This document shows, in pieces, positions 1-6,529 of a stretch of 20,075 nt of DNA. A program made the translations under genes and the position numbers. The stretch covers positions 1 to 20,075 of IMG/VR virus record IMGVR_UViG_3300041999_000015; one strand, written 5' to 3'. Within the stretch, counting starts at the first letter, position 1. Each line of letters starts with the position of its first letter. Source of the stretch: a virus. The notes under the pieces are model-generated. The model was not told where the DNA came from. It did no database searches and worked only from the letters and a program-made list of their open reading frames with translations.

Positions 1-1981
1 CGGTACGCACCTTCATGCTGATCTCGGGAGCGGGAGGCATTCCGAGGATCTGCGTGGCGAGCGCCTTCGCCTGTTCAGCGCTCAGACCCATACCGTCAGC
101 CAGGGCAACGATCTTTTCGTAACCGGCCTGCCAGTTTGCCTGGATCTGCTGCCACGGCGCGTTAGCTTCCTGCGCCTTCGTCGTCGCCTCGCTCGTGTTC
201 TGAGCGATCTTCGACAGCATCTCGTACGCGTTGATGCCCGCTTCGCTTGTGAGGTCGAGCTGGCCGTCGACCATCTTCAGCGCGTTGCGGAACTCGCCCT
301 GCTTAGCCGTCGCGTCGATCATCGCCTGCTGCTGCGCTGCCTGAGCGTCGAGGTAGTTTCGGTTCAGGTCGGCCAGAGACTGGATCTGGGCTACGAGTTC
401 CCGGACGGACCTGGCGTGGTTACTCGTTGCTCCGGCTGCTTCTTCCTCTGCTGCCGTGATGGCAGCCAGAAGACCTCGTCGTTTCTCCAGTGCTGACTGG
501 TAGGCGGTGTCGCTGGCGCCGGAGTCGGCAAGGAACTGGCTCTTTGCTGACCCTTCGAGGCCGGAGCTGTCGGCCTCCTTTCGGATCCGCTCCATTTCCT
601 TGATCTCGGCGGTGACGTCCTTGAGTTCCTTCTTCAGCGTCCCGAGGTCTTTCCCGGATGCGGTGAAGGAGGTTCCCAGCTTGTCCATGGTGCCGGTCAG
701 CTGAGCGAAGCCGGTCAGGTTGGACGACAGGTGAGAGAACAGGCCGCCGAAGATGGCGTCGACAGCGCGCAGGCCACCTTCGACCAGGTTCAGCGCGCCG
801 GAGAAGGAACGAAACACGCTCACCAGAAGGAAGGTGGCCGTCTCGGACTTCGCCGCCATGTTGATGAACTCGCCGACGCCGACGAGCAGGTTCCGGATCT
901 CGTCTCCGAGATGAACCCACACATCGCCCAGAGCCTCGGCCCCGCCGTTCGCGGTCATCGCCTTGAACATGTCGCCGATGCCCTGGCCAACCTCGCCCAT
1001 GGCGGTACGGAACCCGTCCATGGCCGGACCCGCCTGCGAGAGGCTGGCGGTGATACCCGGAAGCGCCCTCGCGCCAAGGTCGGTGAAGGATCCGATGAAC
1101 TTGTCGACCAGTGGCGCCGTCGCCGCGAATGTCCCGGCCAGGGCAGGCTGCATCCTCTTGACTGCAACCGTAACGTTCGCCATCGCGCCGACGAGAGCAC
1201 CCTCAAGGGGCTGTGCGGCTGCGCGTACCGAAGCCCCGACCGAGGACTTCATGTCCTGGAAGGCAGACTTCACCTGTGCGTTGCCGCGCAGGGCGAAGGC
1301 GCCCAGTGCGATGAACGCGCCGCCGAGTGCAGCGATGAGCAGAGCGCCCAGTGCCTGAGCTGCCGGACCGATCAGCAGCAGGGTGGCGATGAGGATTGCC
1401 GCCCAGCGCTTGTTCGCCTTCAGCATGTTGCCCATACGGCCAAGACCTGCAAGGAGCAGCGCCAGACCGTTGGAGACACCGCGAAGACCGCCGAGACCGA
1501 GACCGCCCATGTTGCTGAGCGTTCGTCGCAGTCTTCCTGCATGGTTGTTCGAGTCTCGGAGTCTGCCCTGGAAGAGGGTCAGGTGAGCACTCAGCCGGTT
1601 GAAGACGTTGCCCTGCCGACCGACCAGCACCATCCGCGCTCTGAGCTGATCGACGTCACGCGACATCGTTCGGAAGCGGGCACGGGTGATGTCACCGTTC
1701 CGTGCAGCAGTGCGCAGACCACGGTTCACCAGGTCGAGGTCGCGCCCCATCTGCTGGAGCGTGCGTTGCGTCAGCTGACCGTTCTGCGCCATCTGCCGGA
1801 ACCGGGTACCGACTCGGCTGATGTCCTGACCGAGAGTGCGGAAGTTCCGGCTGGTGCTGTTCGCACTGTTTCCCGCGTTGCGGAAATTCTGCCGGAGACG
1901 GTTCACCTGCTGGTTGATACGCGCAAGCTCGCCCCGGGACAGATCCCGGACCCGGACAGTAAGTGTGATGTCATCAGCCAT
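1..1981 (-). CDS. Tape measure protein (partial, runs off left edge)
   Basis: The frame is open from an ATG at 1981 to the window edge, giving 660 codons with no stop. The tape measure protein sets tail length and occupies the tail-tube lumen. Residues 1-150 are Arg/Asn/Gln-rich and predicted helical. A long hydrophobic stretch follows at about residues 193-235 (WAAILIATLLLIG..., then an Ala/Gly/Leu-rich run), typical of siphovirus tape measure proteins. After it come helical segments with many Lys/Glu and Ala/Gln-rich coiled-coil-like stretches (for example LDAQAAQQQAM). The gene lies directly downstream of the tail assembly chaperone pair and overlaps the end of the frameshifted product by 8 bases, which is the standard position. 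The C-terminal part is outside the window. Family assignment rests on position, length and composition, as no enzymatic domain is visible in the part present. Confidence 0.88.
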   Translation of the reverse strand, partial: MADDITLTVRVRDLSRGELARINQQVNRLRQNFRNAGNSANSTSRNFRTLGQDISRVGTRFRQMAQNGQLTQRTLQQMGRDLDLVNRGLRTAARNGDITRARFRTMSRDVDQLRARMVLVGRQGNVFNRLSAHLTLFQGRLRDSNNHAGRLRRTLSNMGGLGLGGLRGVSNGLALLLAGLGRMGNMLKANKRWAAILIATLLLIGPAAQALGALLIAALGGAFIALGAFALRGNAQVKSAFQDMKSSVGASVRAAAQPLEGALVGAMANVTVAVKRMQPALAGTFAATAPLVDKFIGSFTDLGARALPGITASLSQAGPAMDGFRTAMGEVGQGIGDMFKAMTANGGAEALGDVWVHLGDEIRNLLVGVGEFINMAAKSETATFLLVSVFRSFSGALNLVEGGLRAVDAIFGGLFSHLSSNLTGFAQLTGTMDKLGTSFTASGKDLGTLKKELKDVTAEIKEMERIRKEADSSGLEGSAKSQFLADSGASDTAYQSALEKRRGLLAAITAAEEEAAGATSNHARSVRELVAQIQSLADLNRNYLDAQAAQQQAMIDATAKQGEFRNALKMVDGQLDLTSEAGINAYEMLSKIAQNTSEATTKAQEANAPWQQIQANWQAGYEKIVALADGMGLSAEQAKALATQILGMPPAPEISMKVRT

Positions 1982-2521
1982 CGCGACTGTCCTTTCCGGA
2001 ATCCGCCATGTGGTACAGCTTCACCAGCTGTAGAAGCTCCGCATCCTCGGCGAGGATTTCGCTGGGGAGCTTATGAAAGAACTGGCACAGGTCAACGATT
2101 GTCTCTGCCCGTACCAGTTCCTTCGGCTTTGTTACAACGTCTCCGTAGGAATCGACGCCACCAGGGAAGGCTCGCCAACGAGCGACTTTTTTTCCGTCTT
2201 CTCCGGAACGTCCGCAATGGCAGAGGTCCAGGCGTTGATGATGAACATGTTCATCACGAAGTCGTTGCTTGTCACACCCTCGTACGTGGTGGGTACGAGT
2301 TCTCCCGTCTCCTCGTCTTCGAGGTTCCAGGAAACGAGATGACGAGCGAACATGCGCAGCATGCCCTCGGTCTCCCTGTCTCCCTCAGCACCAGGGGCAC
2401 TGAGGGAGACAAGCTCCAGGTACTCACCCGTGGTGAGACCGCGAACCTTGACTTCGAGACCCTCGTACTCGGTCCCTTCGAAGTCGAGCCGGTACACCTT
2501 GCGCCTGCGCTTGAATGCCAT
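1974..2521 (-). CDS. Tail assembly chaperone, -1 frameshift fusion (gpG-T-like)
   Basis: If ribosomes slip back one base at the heptamer at 2192-2186, the first 112 residues of the chaperone are joined to a 70-residue extension (VARWRAFPGGVDSYGDVVTK..., ending KLYHMADSGKDSRDG) and stop at the TGA at 1976-1974. The fusion is about 182 residues. The extension has no ribosome site or plausible start of its own until its last few codons, and its stop overlaps the tape measure start, as in lambda G/GT and its relatives. The extension is mixed acidic and helical, like other T domains, which contact the tail-tube subunit. This product is inferred; what is seen is the heptamer, its correct phase and the open -1 frame running exactly to the next gene. 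Confidence 0.8.
2132..2521 (-). CDS. Tail assembly chaperone (short, gpG-like product)
   Basis: A 129-residue protein starting MAFKRRRKVYRLDFEG. The ATG at 2521 is preceded by GGGAGG four bases upstream, so it is preferred over an in-frame start 12 codons earlier. Tail assembly chaperones coat the tape measure protein and recruit tail-tube subunits, and are absent from the finished virion. The N-terminal basic strand, the LDFEG...GLEVKVRGLTTGEYLEL segment and the charged middle are like actinophage proteins of this class. The gene lies between a tail-tube gene and the tape measure gene. Near its 3' end is an in-frame A AAA AAG slippery heptamer. Normal reading ends at the TAA at 2132. Confidence 0.82.
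   Translation of the reverse strand: MAFKRRRKVYRLDFEGTEYEGLEVKVRGLTTGEYLELVSLSAPGAEGDRETEGMLRMFARHLVSWNLEDEETGELVPTTYEGVTSNDFVMNMFIINAWTSAIADVPEKTEKKSLVGEPSLVASIPTETL
2186..2192 (-). promoter_or_regulatory. Programmed -1 ribosomal frameshift site (A AAA AAG)
   Basis: On the minus strand seven As are followed by G. The zero-frame codons are GAA AAA AAG, so the heptamer A AAA AAG is in the classical slippery phase, allowing both tRNAs to re-pair after a one-base backward slip. It lies 18 codons before the zero-frame stop and in front of an open -1 frame of 70 codons. Confidence 0.85.
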
Positions 2522-2545
2522 GTTTCCTCCCCGGATCAAGGCATG

Positions 2546-2574
2546 AAAAAAGCCCACCGCGAATGCGATGGACT
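2546..2574 (-). terminator. Rho-independent terminator after second tail-tube gene
   Basis: In minus-strand RNA the arms GUCCAUCGC and GCGGUGGGC form a nine-pair stem with two G-U pairs and a four-base loop, followed at once by six Us. It sits between the stop of the tail-tube paralogue at 2600 and the chaperone start at 2521. It probably gives partial termination, so the tail-tube gene is expressed above the chaperone and tape measure genes. Confidence 0.75.
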
Positions 2575-2599
2575 GCCGAAGGATGTGTCTTTCGGAGCG

Positions 2600-3007
2600 T
2601 CAGCTCCAGGTCGGAACCGTGCCGTCGGAAAGCTGGCCGGGCACCGCCCACGTAAGCTCACCGCTGTCCGCTCGGGTGAGCGGGTAGTCGGTGTAGATGC
2701 ACTCGTTGGCGAGCGTCTGGCCGGAAACGCCGATGCTCGTGGTACGGGCGACGGAGGTGGACGGAACCGTCTTGAAGACGGCGTGGCTCATGTTCGAGGC
2801 GTCGTTGAAGACACCGTTCAGGGTGATCGTGAAGTCGGCGAGCAGGAGCAGACGCTCGAACGCAGACTTGTCGATGCCCGTGGTGTCCTGGGTCGCACGT
2901 GGAGTTGCGAATTCCAGGTTGGTGATGTCGTTGCGGATGTCTCGCGGGGTACCACCACTGTCGTCAACCGACAGGGTGGTCCAGGCAAGGCCGCTTTCCT
3001 TCGCCAA
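2600..3007 (-). CDS. Tail-tube-like protein, short paralogue
   Basis: A 135-residue protein starting at TTG (3007). An in-frame TGA lies three codons upstream, so TTG is the only plausible start; GAGGGAG lies about nine bases before it. It is recognisably related to the product of 3495-4268. Both begin MAK-x-SGL, both carry TGIDKSA-Y/F-ER followed by a segment with alternating hydrophobic residues and a Phe-Asn, and both continue with H...S/K-T-x-P, and later a GxL...G pattern. This copy lacks the C-terminal beta domain of the larger one. Proteins of this type polymerise as rings to form the siphovirus tail tube, and gene order just ahead of the chaperones fits. Which paralogue is the major tube subunit is not decidable here; the terminator after this gene suggests high expression. 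Confidence 0.65.
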   Translation of the reverse strand: MAKESGLAWTTLSVDDSGGTPRDIRNDITNLEFATPRATQDTTGIDKSAFERLLLLADFTITLNGVFNDASNMSHAVFKTVPSTSVARTTSIGVSGQTLANECIYTDYPLTRADSGELTWAVPGQLSDGTVPTWS

Positions 3008-3028
3008 GGTTGATCACTCCCTCAAGAG

Positions 3029-3469
3029 TTAGCCCTGCTGGATCTGCCGGGCGAGCTTGTCCTGATGTTCGGCGAAGTCCTCGGTCCAGTGTTCGGGCCG
3101 TGTATGCCGCCGTACGTTCCCGGTCGGATTCCCTCGGAAGTCCCCGTCGCGAACGATGAAGATCTCCTGCTTGTCCAGGAGACTGCGGTGGAGCTGGGAA
3201 CGAAAACACGGCTGACCCGGCTCGAAGATGAGCCAGTGTTCGTTCTCGTTGACGTCCAGTTCCGTGTACTTGCGCCCCGAGGTCTTTGCTGCGTGCAGCA
3301 TCTCCGGGGGAAGTCCCTCGACCCGGAGCTTCCAGCCCCTGGTGTACTCGGGGCATTCCACCTCCGCGCACGTTGCGGGGCGCCAGTGGGTACTGACGGG
3401 CGAGACGATCTGGTAAGTCTTGTAGTCCTGCACTCCTCCTTGCGGAGCAATGCGGTTCATTCGCTGCAT
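3029..3469 (-). CDS. Conserved actinophage tail-region protein, unknown function
   Basis: A 146-residue protein beginning MQRMNRIAPQGGVQDYKTYQ. The start at 3469 is set by GGGGAGA five bases upstream. It has four Cys in the first 90 residues, CAEVEC as one cluster and a later PGQPCFRSQLHR, plus FIVRDGDFRGNPTGN and a C-terminal charged helix (HWTEDFAEHQDKLARQ). I recognise the overall pattern from proteins in tail regions of Streptomyces phages, where it is generally unassigned. Here it lies between the two tail-tube paralogues with gaps of 20-25 bases, so a tail assembly or minor virion role is likely but inferred from position only. The CxxxxC and other Cys could bind a metal; no known zinc fold is evident. 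Confidence 0.7.
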   Translation of the reverse strand: MQRMNRIAPQGGVQDYKTYQIVSPVSTHWRPATCAEVECPEYTRGWKLRVEGLPPEMLHAAKTSGRKYTELDVNENEHWLIFEPGQPCFRSQLHRSLLDKQEIFIVRDGDFRGNPTGNVRRHTRPEHWTEDFAEHQDKLARQIQQG

Positions 3470-3494
3470 GGTGTTCTCCCCGGATTCGACTCGG

Positions 3495-4268
3495 TCAGAA
3501 GACCTGACCGGCGCTTTCGTTCTTCACCAGAACGACGGCGAACTCAACAGAGGTGACTCCGCCCGTCGTCACGGTGACGGCGCGCACGTACCGGCGGACA
3601 GTCGCCGTATTGGCGAGAGCAATACGCTCGACCGTCGGAGCCGATGTGGTCTGCGTGAAGGCGAACCCGGCGATATCCGCGAACGTCGCGTTGTCGGCCG
3701 AGTCCTGGATCTTCACCGTCACGTCGGTGCCGTCGAAAGCGAATACCTGCAAATACGCCTGAGCGCCGAAGCTGGCCGAGGCGGTGGTGTCGATACCCGT
3801 GCCGTCGGTCGCGGCGGTGTCGGTTCGGATGCCAGCGGTCAGGCTCCGGCCCCACTCGATCCCGTAACCGTTCGACTCGGCTCGGACCTTGATGGAGAGC
3901 TTGCCGTCATCGCCACGGGTCCAGTCGTAGTTCAGCTGCTTGCCGACCAGGGCGGCAGCCGGGTTGCCGAGCGTGGTTCCACGGAAGTACATGAGCTGCC
4001 GGTCAGCCATCGGCAGAGTGGACAGCGCGATGTGCTGGTGGTCAGCGGTGACGCCCGGATCGTCGGCAGCAGTCTCGGGGTTGAAGTGAGACGTCCACTC
4101 GATACGGCCGTCGCGCAGTCCGCCGATGCGCTCGTACGCGGACTTGTCGATGCCGGTGACGTCGAGGACGGCAGGACCGCCGCCGATCTCGTCCAGTGCT
4201 GCGGTATCGCCGGAAAGGTCGTAGCCGCCTACGTAGAAATTGTCACCGAGGCCGCTCTGCTTCGCCAA
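3495..4268 (-). CDS. Major tail-tube protein, long paralogue with C-terminal beta domain
   Basis: A 257-residue protein starting at TTG (4268) with GAGGAGGGG about six bases upstream; an in-frame TGA two codons earlier excludes a longer form. Residues 1-150 match the tail-tube paralogue at 2600-3007 (MAKQSGL, then VTGIDKSAYERIGGL and a long beta-rich stretch with HIALSTLPMADR). Residues 150-257 form a second domain rich in Thr/Val/Ala with FDGTDVTVKIQDSADNATF and VRRYVRAVTV, which resembles surface beta domains attached to tail proteins of other actinophages. Such domains project outward from the tube. A hairpin terminator lies just upstream of its ribosome site. The tube assignment is from gene order and the paralogy; confidence in the exact name is moderate. 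Confidence 0.72.
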   Translation of the reverse strand: MAKQSGLGDNFYVGGYDLSGDTAALDEIGGGPAVLDVTGIDKSAYERIGGLRDGRIEWTSHFNPETAADDPGVTADHQHIALSTLPMADRQLMYFRGTTLGNPAAALVGKQLNYDWTRGDDGKLSIKVRAESNGYGIEWGRSLTAGIRTDTAATDGTGIDTTASASFGAQAYLQVFAFDGTDVTVKIQDSADNATFADIAGFAFTQTTSAPTVERIALANTATVRRYVRAVTVTTGGVTSVEFAVVLVKNESAGQVF

Positions 4269-4293
4269 GAATCACCCCTCCTCGGGACATGCG

Positions 4294-4321
4294 AAAGGCC
4301 CGCTCGATGTGAGCGGGCCTT
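4294..4321 (-). terminator. Strong hairpin (terminator-like) before the tail-tube gene
   Basis: Arms AAGGCCCGCTC and GAGCGGGCCTT pair perfectly over 11 bp around a five-base loop. In minus-strand RNA the 3' arm ends in UU and one more U follows, a weak U tract. It lies between the stop of the 151-residue tail protein (4334) and the ribosome site of the tail-tube gene, leaving no room for a separate promoter, so it is either a partial terminator or an RNA-stability or processing element. Confidence 0.65.
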
Positions 4322-4333
4322 CGGCTGGATTGT

Positions 4334-4789
4334 TTACGCGGCTTGTGCCCAGACGTCGTCCACGATGATCGGGATCATGATCTGGAATACCCGGAATTCT
4401 TTACCGTCCAGGTTGAAGTAACCCGACCTGACGTACAGTCCTCGGCCATGCGCACCGAAGATGTCGATGTGCCGTGATTCCCCGCCGAGGTCGAAGTCGC
4501 CGATGAAGTTCGTGAACACCGCGTCGGTGGCCAGGACGAGACCGGAGTCGATCGTGTCGTACGGCTCCTGATACGTCGAGGAGTAGATCTGCATCTCAAG
4601 TTCCAGCCGGATGCTGGTGTTGCTCAGTCCGGAGGACTTGATGGGGGTGATGCTTTCGACGTAGATAGCGGCGGTGATGCCGTTCGTCGGAGACTGCTTC
4701 GAAAGGTAGCCCACGAGGGTGTCGATGTACCCCGTGGACATGGCATGGGAGGCGACGTTGTCGATGATGTTCTGGATACCCAGCGACAT
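4334..4789 (-). CDS. Tail terminator / tail completion-like protein
   Basis: A 151-residue protein, MSLGIQNIIDNVASHAMSTG..., starting at 4789 behind AAAGGAGGAA. The N-terminal helix (IQNIIDNVASHAMSTGYIDTLVGYL) is followed by alternating strands, as in the tail terminator/minor tail protein U-like fold that caps the tail tube at the head end. Its position directly before the tail-tube gene and after a gp10-like protein matches the usual connector, completion, terminator, tube order. I see no decisive motif, so the name depends on gene order and length (130-150 residues is typical). Confidence 0.58.
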   Translation of the reverse strand: MSLGIQNIIDNVASHAMSTGYIDTLVGYLSKQSPTNGITAAIYVESITPIKSSGLSNTSIRLELEMQIYSSTYQEPYDTIDSGLVLATDAVFTNFIGDFDLGGESRHIDIFGAHGRGLYVRSGYFNLDGKEFRVFQIMIPIIVDDVWAQAA

Positions 4790-4799
4790 CGTTCCTCCT

Positions 4800-5195
4800 T
4801 TAGATCAGCTTGCCCTGCGACCGGTATCGGCGAAGGATTCGACGGGCGATGTTCCCGCGCTTTGCCTGTACTGTCGCCTCGGCTCGCTCCTGCGAGAAGT
4901 AACCAGTGAACCTGGTACGCGGGGTGTACTCGCCGGATTCGAGCCAGGGTCCGTAGAGAACACCGTTGTCGTGAATCTCGTAGCGAGTCGGGCTCATCTG
5001 CCGTTTCGCGATCTTCGTCGTGTAGTACGGCGTCTGATGGCGAATCGAGCCATGCAGGTTGTTGAGCCAGGTGTCTTTCGCCGAATCCGCGAGAGCCTCA
5101 GCCACGTCCTCGGAGTAGTTCGCCGCATCCCGGATCATCTTTCCGGAACTGATGGGCCCCTTAACGCGGCCCCGGAATGAGATCTCGAAGCTCAT
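4800..5195 (-). CDS. HK97 gp10-like head-tail/tail completion protein
   Basis: A 131-residue basic protein, MSFEISFRGRVKGPISSGKM..., starting at 5195 behind GAGGAGG. The N-terminal strand, an early helix (VAEALADSAKDTWLNNL), a central YxxHxxGxxYGPWLESGEYTPRTRFTGY stretch and a C-terminal Arg-rich helix resemble HK97 gp10-type or Neck1-like proteins joining head and tail. The segment YGPWLE with surrounding aromatic and Arg residues is typical. It follows the connector gene with a nine-base gap and precedes the tail terminator candidate by ten bases, so these three genes are probably translated together. The function is inferred from family resemblance and order. Confidence 0.6.
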   Translation of the reverse strand: MSFEISFRGRVKGPISSGKMIRDAANYSEDVAEALADSAKDTWLNNLHGSIRHQTPYYTTKIAKRQMSPTRYEIHDNGVLYGPWLESGEYTPRTRFTGYFSQERAEATVQAKRGNIARRILRRYRSQGKLI

Positions 5196-5204
5196 CGCAC
5201 CTCC

Positions 5205-6281
5205 TCAGATCGACCGTGTCCGGGCTTTCCTGCCGTGCGTCTGATACAGCTGGTCGCGGTAGTCGACAAGCGCTTCGATCGTCGCTGCGCGCTTGGCCGT
5301 ACCGCCGAAGATGGAGGATGCCGACATGGTGCGGAACCAGCCGGTCTGCTCCTGCATGAGTTCGTGGATCGCCTCAGCCGTCGCGTACTGCCGGACCGCC
5401 GGAGGAACACGCCATGTGGTTACGGCGCCGCCGATGTTGTGCGCAGCTGCCGTGGACCCCAGGGCGCCTCGTGTAACGGTCAGAGTTCGCGGTGCGTAGA
5501 TGTCTACTCCGGCAGCGTGGGCAGCGAGAACAGAACCCTCGAAGCCGCGCTCCACGGTGATGATGTTGCCCGCGATCTCCGTGATCAGCATGCGCTCAGA
5601 TTCGATGAGGAGAACCTCGTCGACAGCGAATTGCGTTCCGTCCGAAACGGTGAGCGATACGGAGTTCTTGTTCGCCGTGAGACCGGCGCCTCCGACGTTG
5701 ATGCCGGTGTCGATCTGCGTCCGGTCGGTGACCAGCATGCGCTCGCTGTCGATCTTCAGAATGGAGCCGACGCCGATATCAGCCGATGCGCTCGCCGATA
5801 CGTCAATGCTCGTCTCCGAGGAGTCGAGAGCCTCGGTCAGCGTACCGACGCTCATGTGCTCGTCGTTCCATCCCCACAGACCCGTAATGGAGATGTCCTG
5901 CTGAGGAGTGGACCCGCCGCCGAACGATGCGGAAGTGCTGGTGTCGAGTTCCAGGCGAGAGTACGGAGGTCCGTCGGTGTTGGGTTCCAGGTTGAAGTTG
6001 CTGCTGGATATGACGGTCCCGCCCGAGGACAATGTGGTAACCGAGATCAGGTCGTGCTGATCGAGCCAGAGGCGCCCAGGAACTGCACGCTGGTTGTTCG
6101 GCCAGTCGAAGTTCTTGGTGGCGATGCGCGGATAGAAAATCCGGTGGCACAGGCTCTCGGTATTACGCGAAGCCGACTCGATGCAGCGGTCGATGTTCCG
6201 GTTGTTCCGGGCGATCTCACCCTGGTCGAGAGCCCGCTTGATGATTTCACGGGTGGTGTAGACGGGCGTGGTGATAGCCAT
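5205..6281 (-). CDS. Head-tail connector/adaptor with inserted beta repeats
   Basis: A 358-residue protein, MAITTPVYTTREIIKRALD..., with ATG at 6281 behind GAGGAG; a TTG one codon earlier is less well spaced. Residues 1-75 contain helices and the segment RNTESLCHRIFYP, and the C-terminal part (about 295-358) is helical with VRQYATAEAIHELMQEQTGWFR. Together these look like the helical bundle of gp6/gp15-type connectors that dock on the portal. Between them lies an expanded beta region with internal repetition: ILKIDSERMLVTD at about 175-187 recurs as VLLIESERMLITE at 224-236, and VERGFEGSVLAAH at about 243-255 recurs as VTRGALGSTAAAH at 269-281. Usual adaptors of this class are 100-150 residues, so this one is roughly three times larger. 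Confidence 0.65.
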   Translation of the reverse strand: MAITTPVYTTREIIKRALDQGEIARNNRNIDRCIESASRNTESLCHRIFYPRIATKNFDWPNNQRAVPGRLWLDQHDLISVTTLSSGGTVISSSNFNLEPNTDGPPYSRLELDTSTSASFGGGSTPQQDISITGLWGWNDEHMSVGTLTEALDSSETSIDVSASASADIGVGSILKIDSERMLVTDRTQIDTGINVGGAGLTANKNSVSLTVSDGTQFAVDEVLLIESERMLITEIAGNIITVERGFEGSVLAAHAAGVDIYAPRTLTVTRGALGSTAAAHNIGGAVTTWRVPPAVRQYATAEAIHELMQEQTGWFRTMSASSIFGGTAKRAATIEALVDYRDQLYQTHGRKARTRSI

Positions 6282-6314
6282 CAAAACTCCTCGTCTGCTT
6301 CCCGTAGAAACCAG

Positions 6315-6506
6315 TCAGTGGGGGTGGGTGTGCCCGGCTTCGGCCTTGTCATCGGCAGCGTCCGCCAGCTGCTCTTCCAGATCCTTGATGCGGCTGTCCT
6401 GCTTGCGGATCGTCAGCTCGGCGACGGCACGGTCCAGTTCGCGCGGGAACATCTCCTGCACCACGGCCAGAACCTCGTCGGGCGTGGCGGACAGGGGTTG
6501 CTGCAT
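6315..6506 (-). CDS. Small coiled-coil protein of unknown function
   Basis: A 63-residue acidic protein, MQQPLSATPDEVLAVVQEMF..., starting at 6506 behind GGGGAGA, five bases from the ATG. Residues 18-52 are predicted helical with heptad-like hydrophobics (RELDRAVAELTIRKQDSRIKDLEEQLADAA), so it probably forms a short coiled coil. The last residues, AGHTHPH, are His-rich and might bind metal. It lies between the fibre gene and the connector gene, with gaps of 23 and 33 bases. I do not recognise a family; similar small coiled-coil genes occur next to phage fibre genes and could be a trimerisation or assembly aid, but this is a guess from position. Confidence 0.65.
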   Translation of the reverse strand: MQQPLSATPDEVLAVVQEMFPRELDRAVAELTIRKQDSRIKDLEEQLADAADDKAEAGHTHPH

Positions 6507-6529
6507 GGTGTTCTCCCCGGAGTTGTGCT

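Noticed and set aside
731-3013. 760-codon open frame on the + strand
   Set aside because: It lies opposite the tape measure, chaperone and tail-tube genes; its translation is low-complexity Arg/Glu/His-rich and lacks a ribosome site, as expected of an antisense frame in high-GC DNA.
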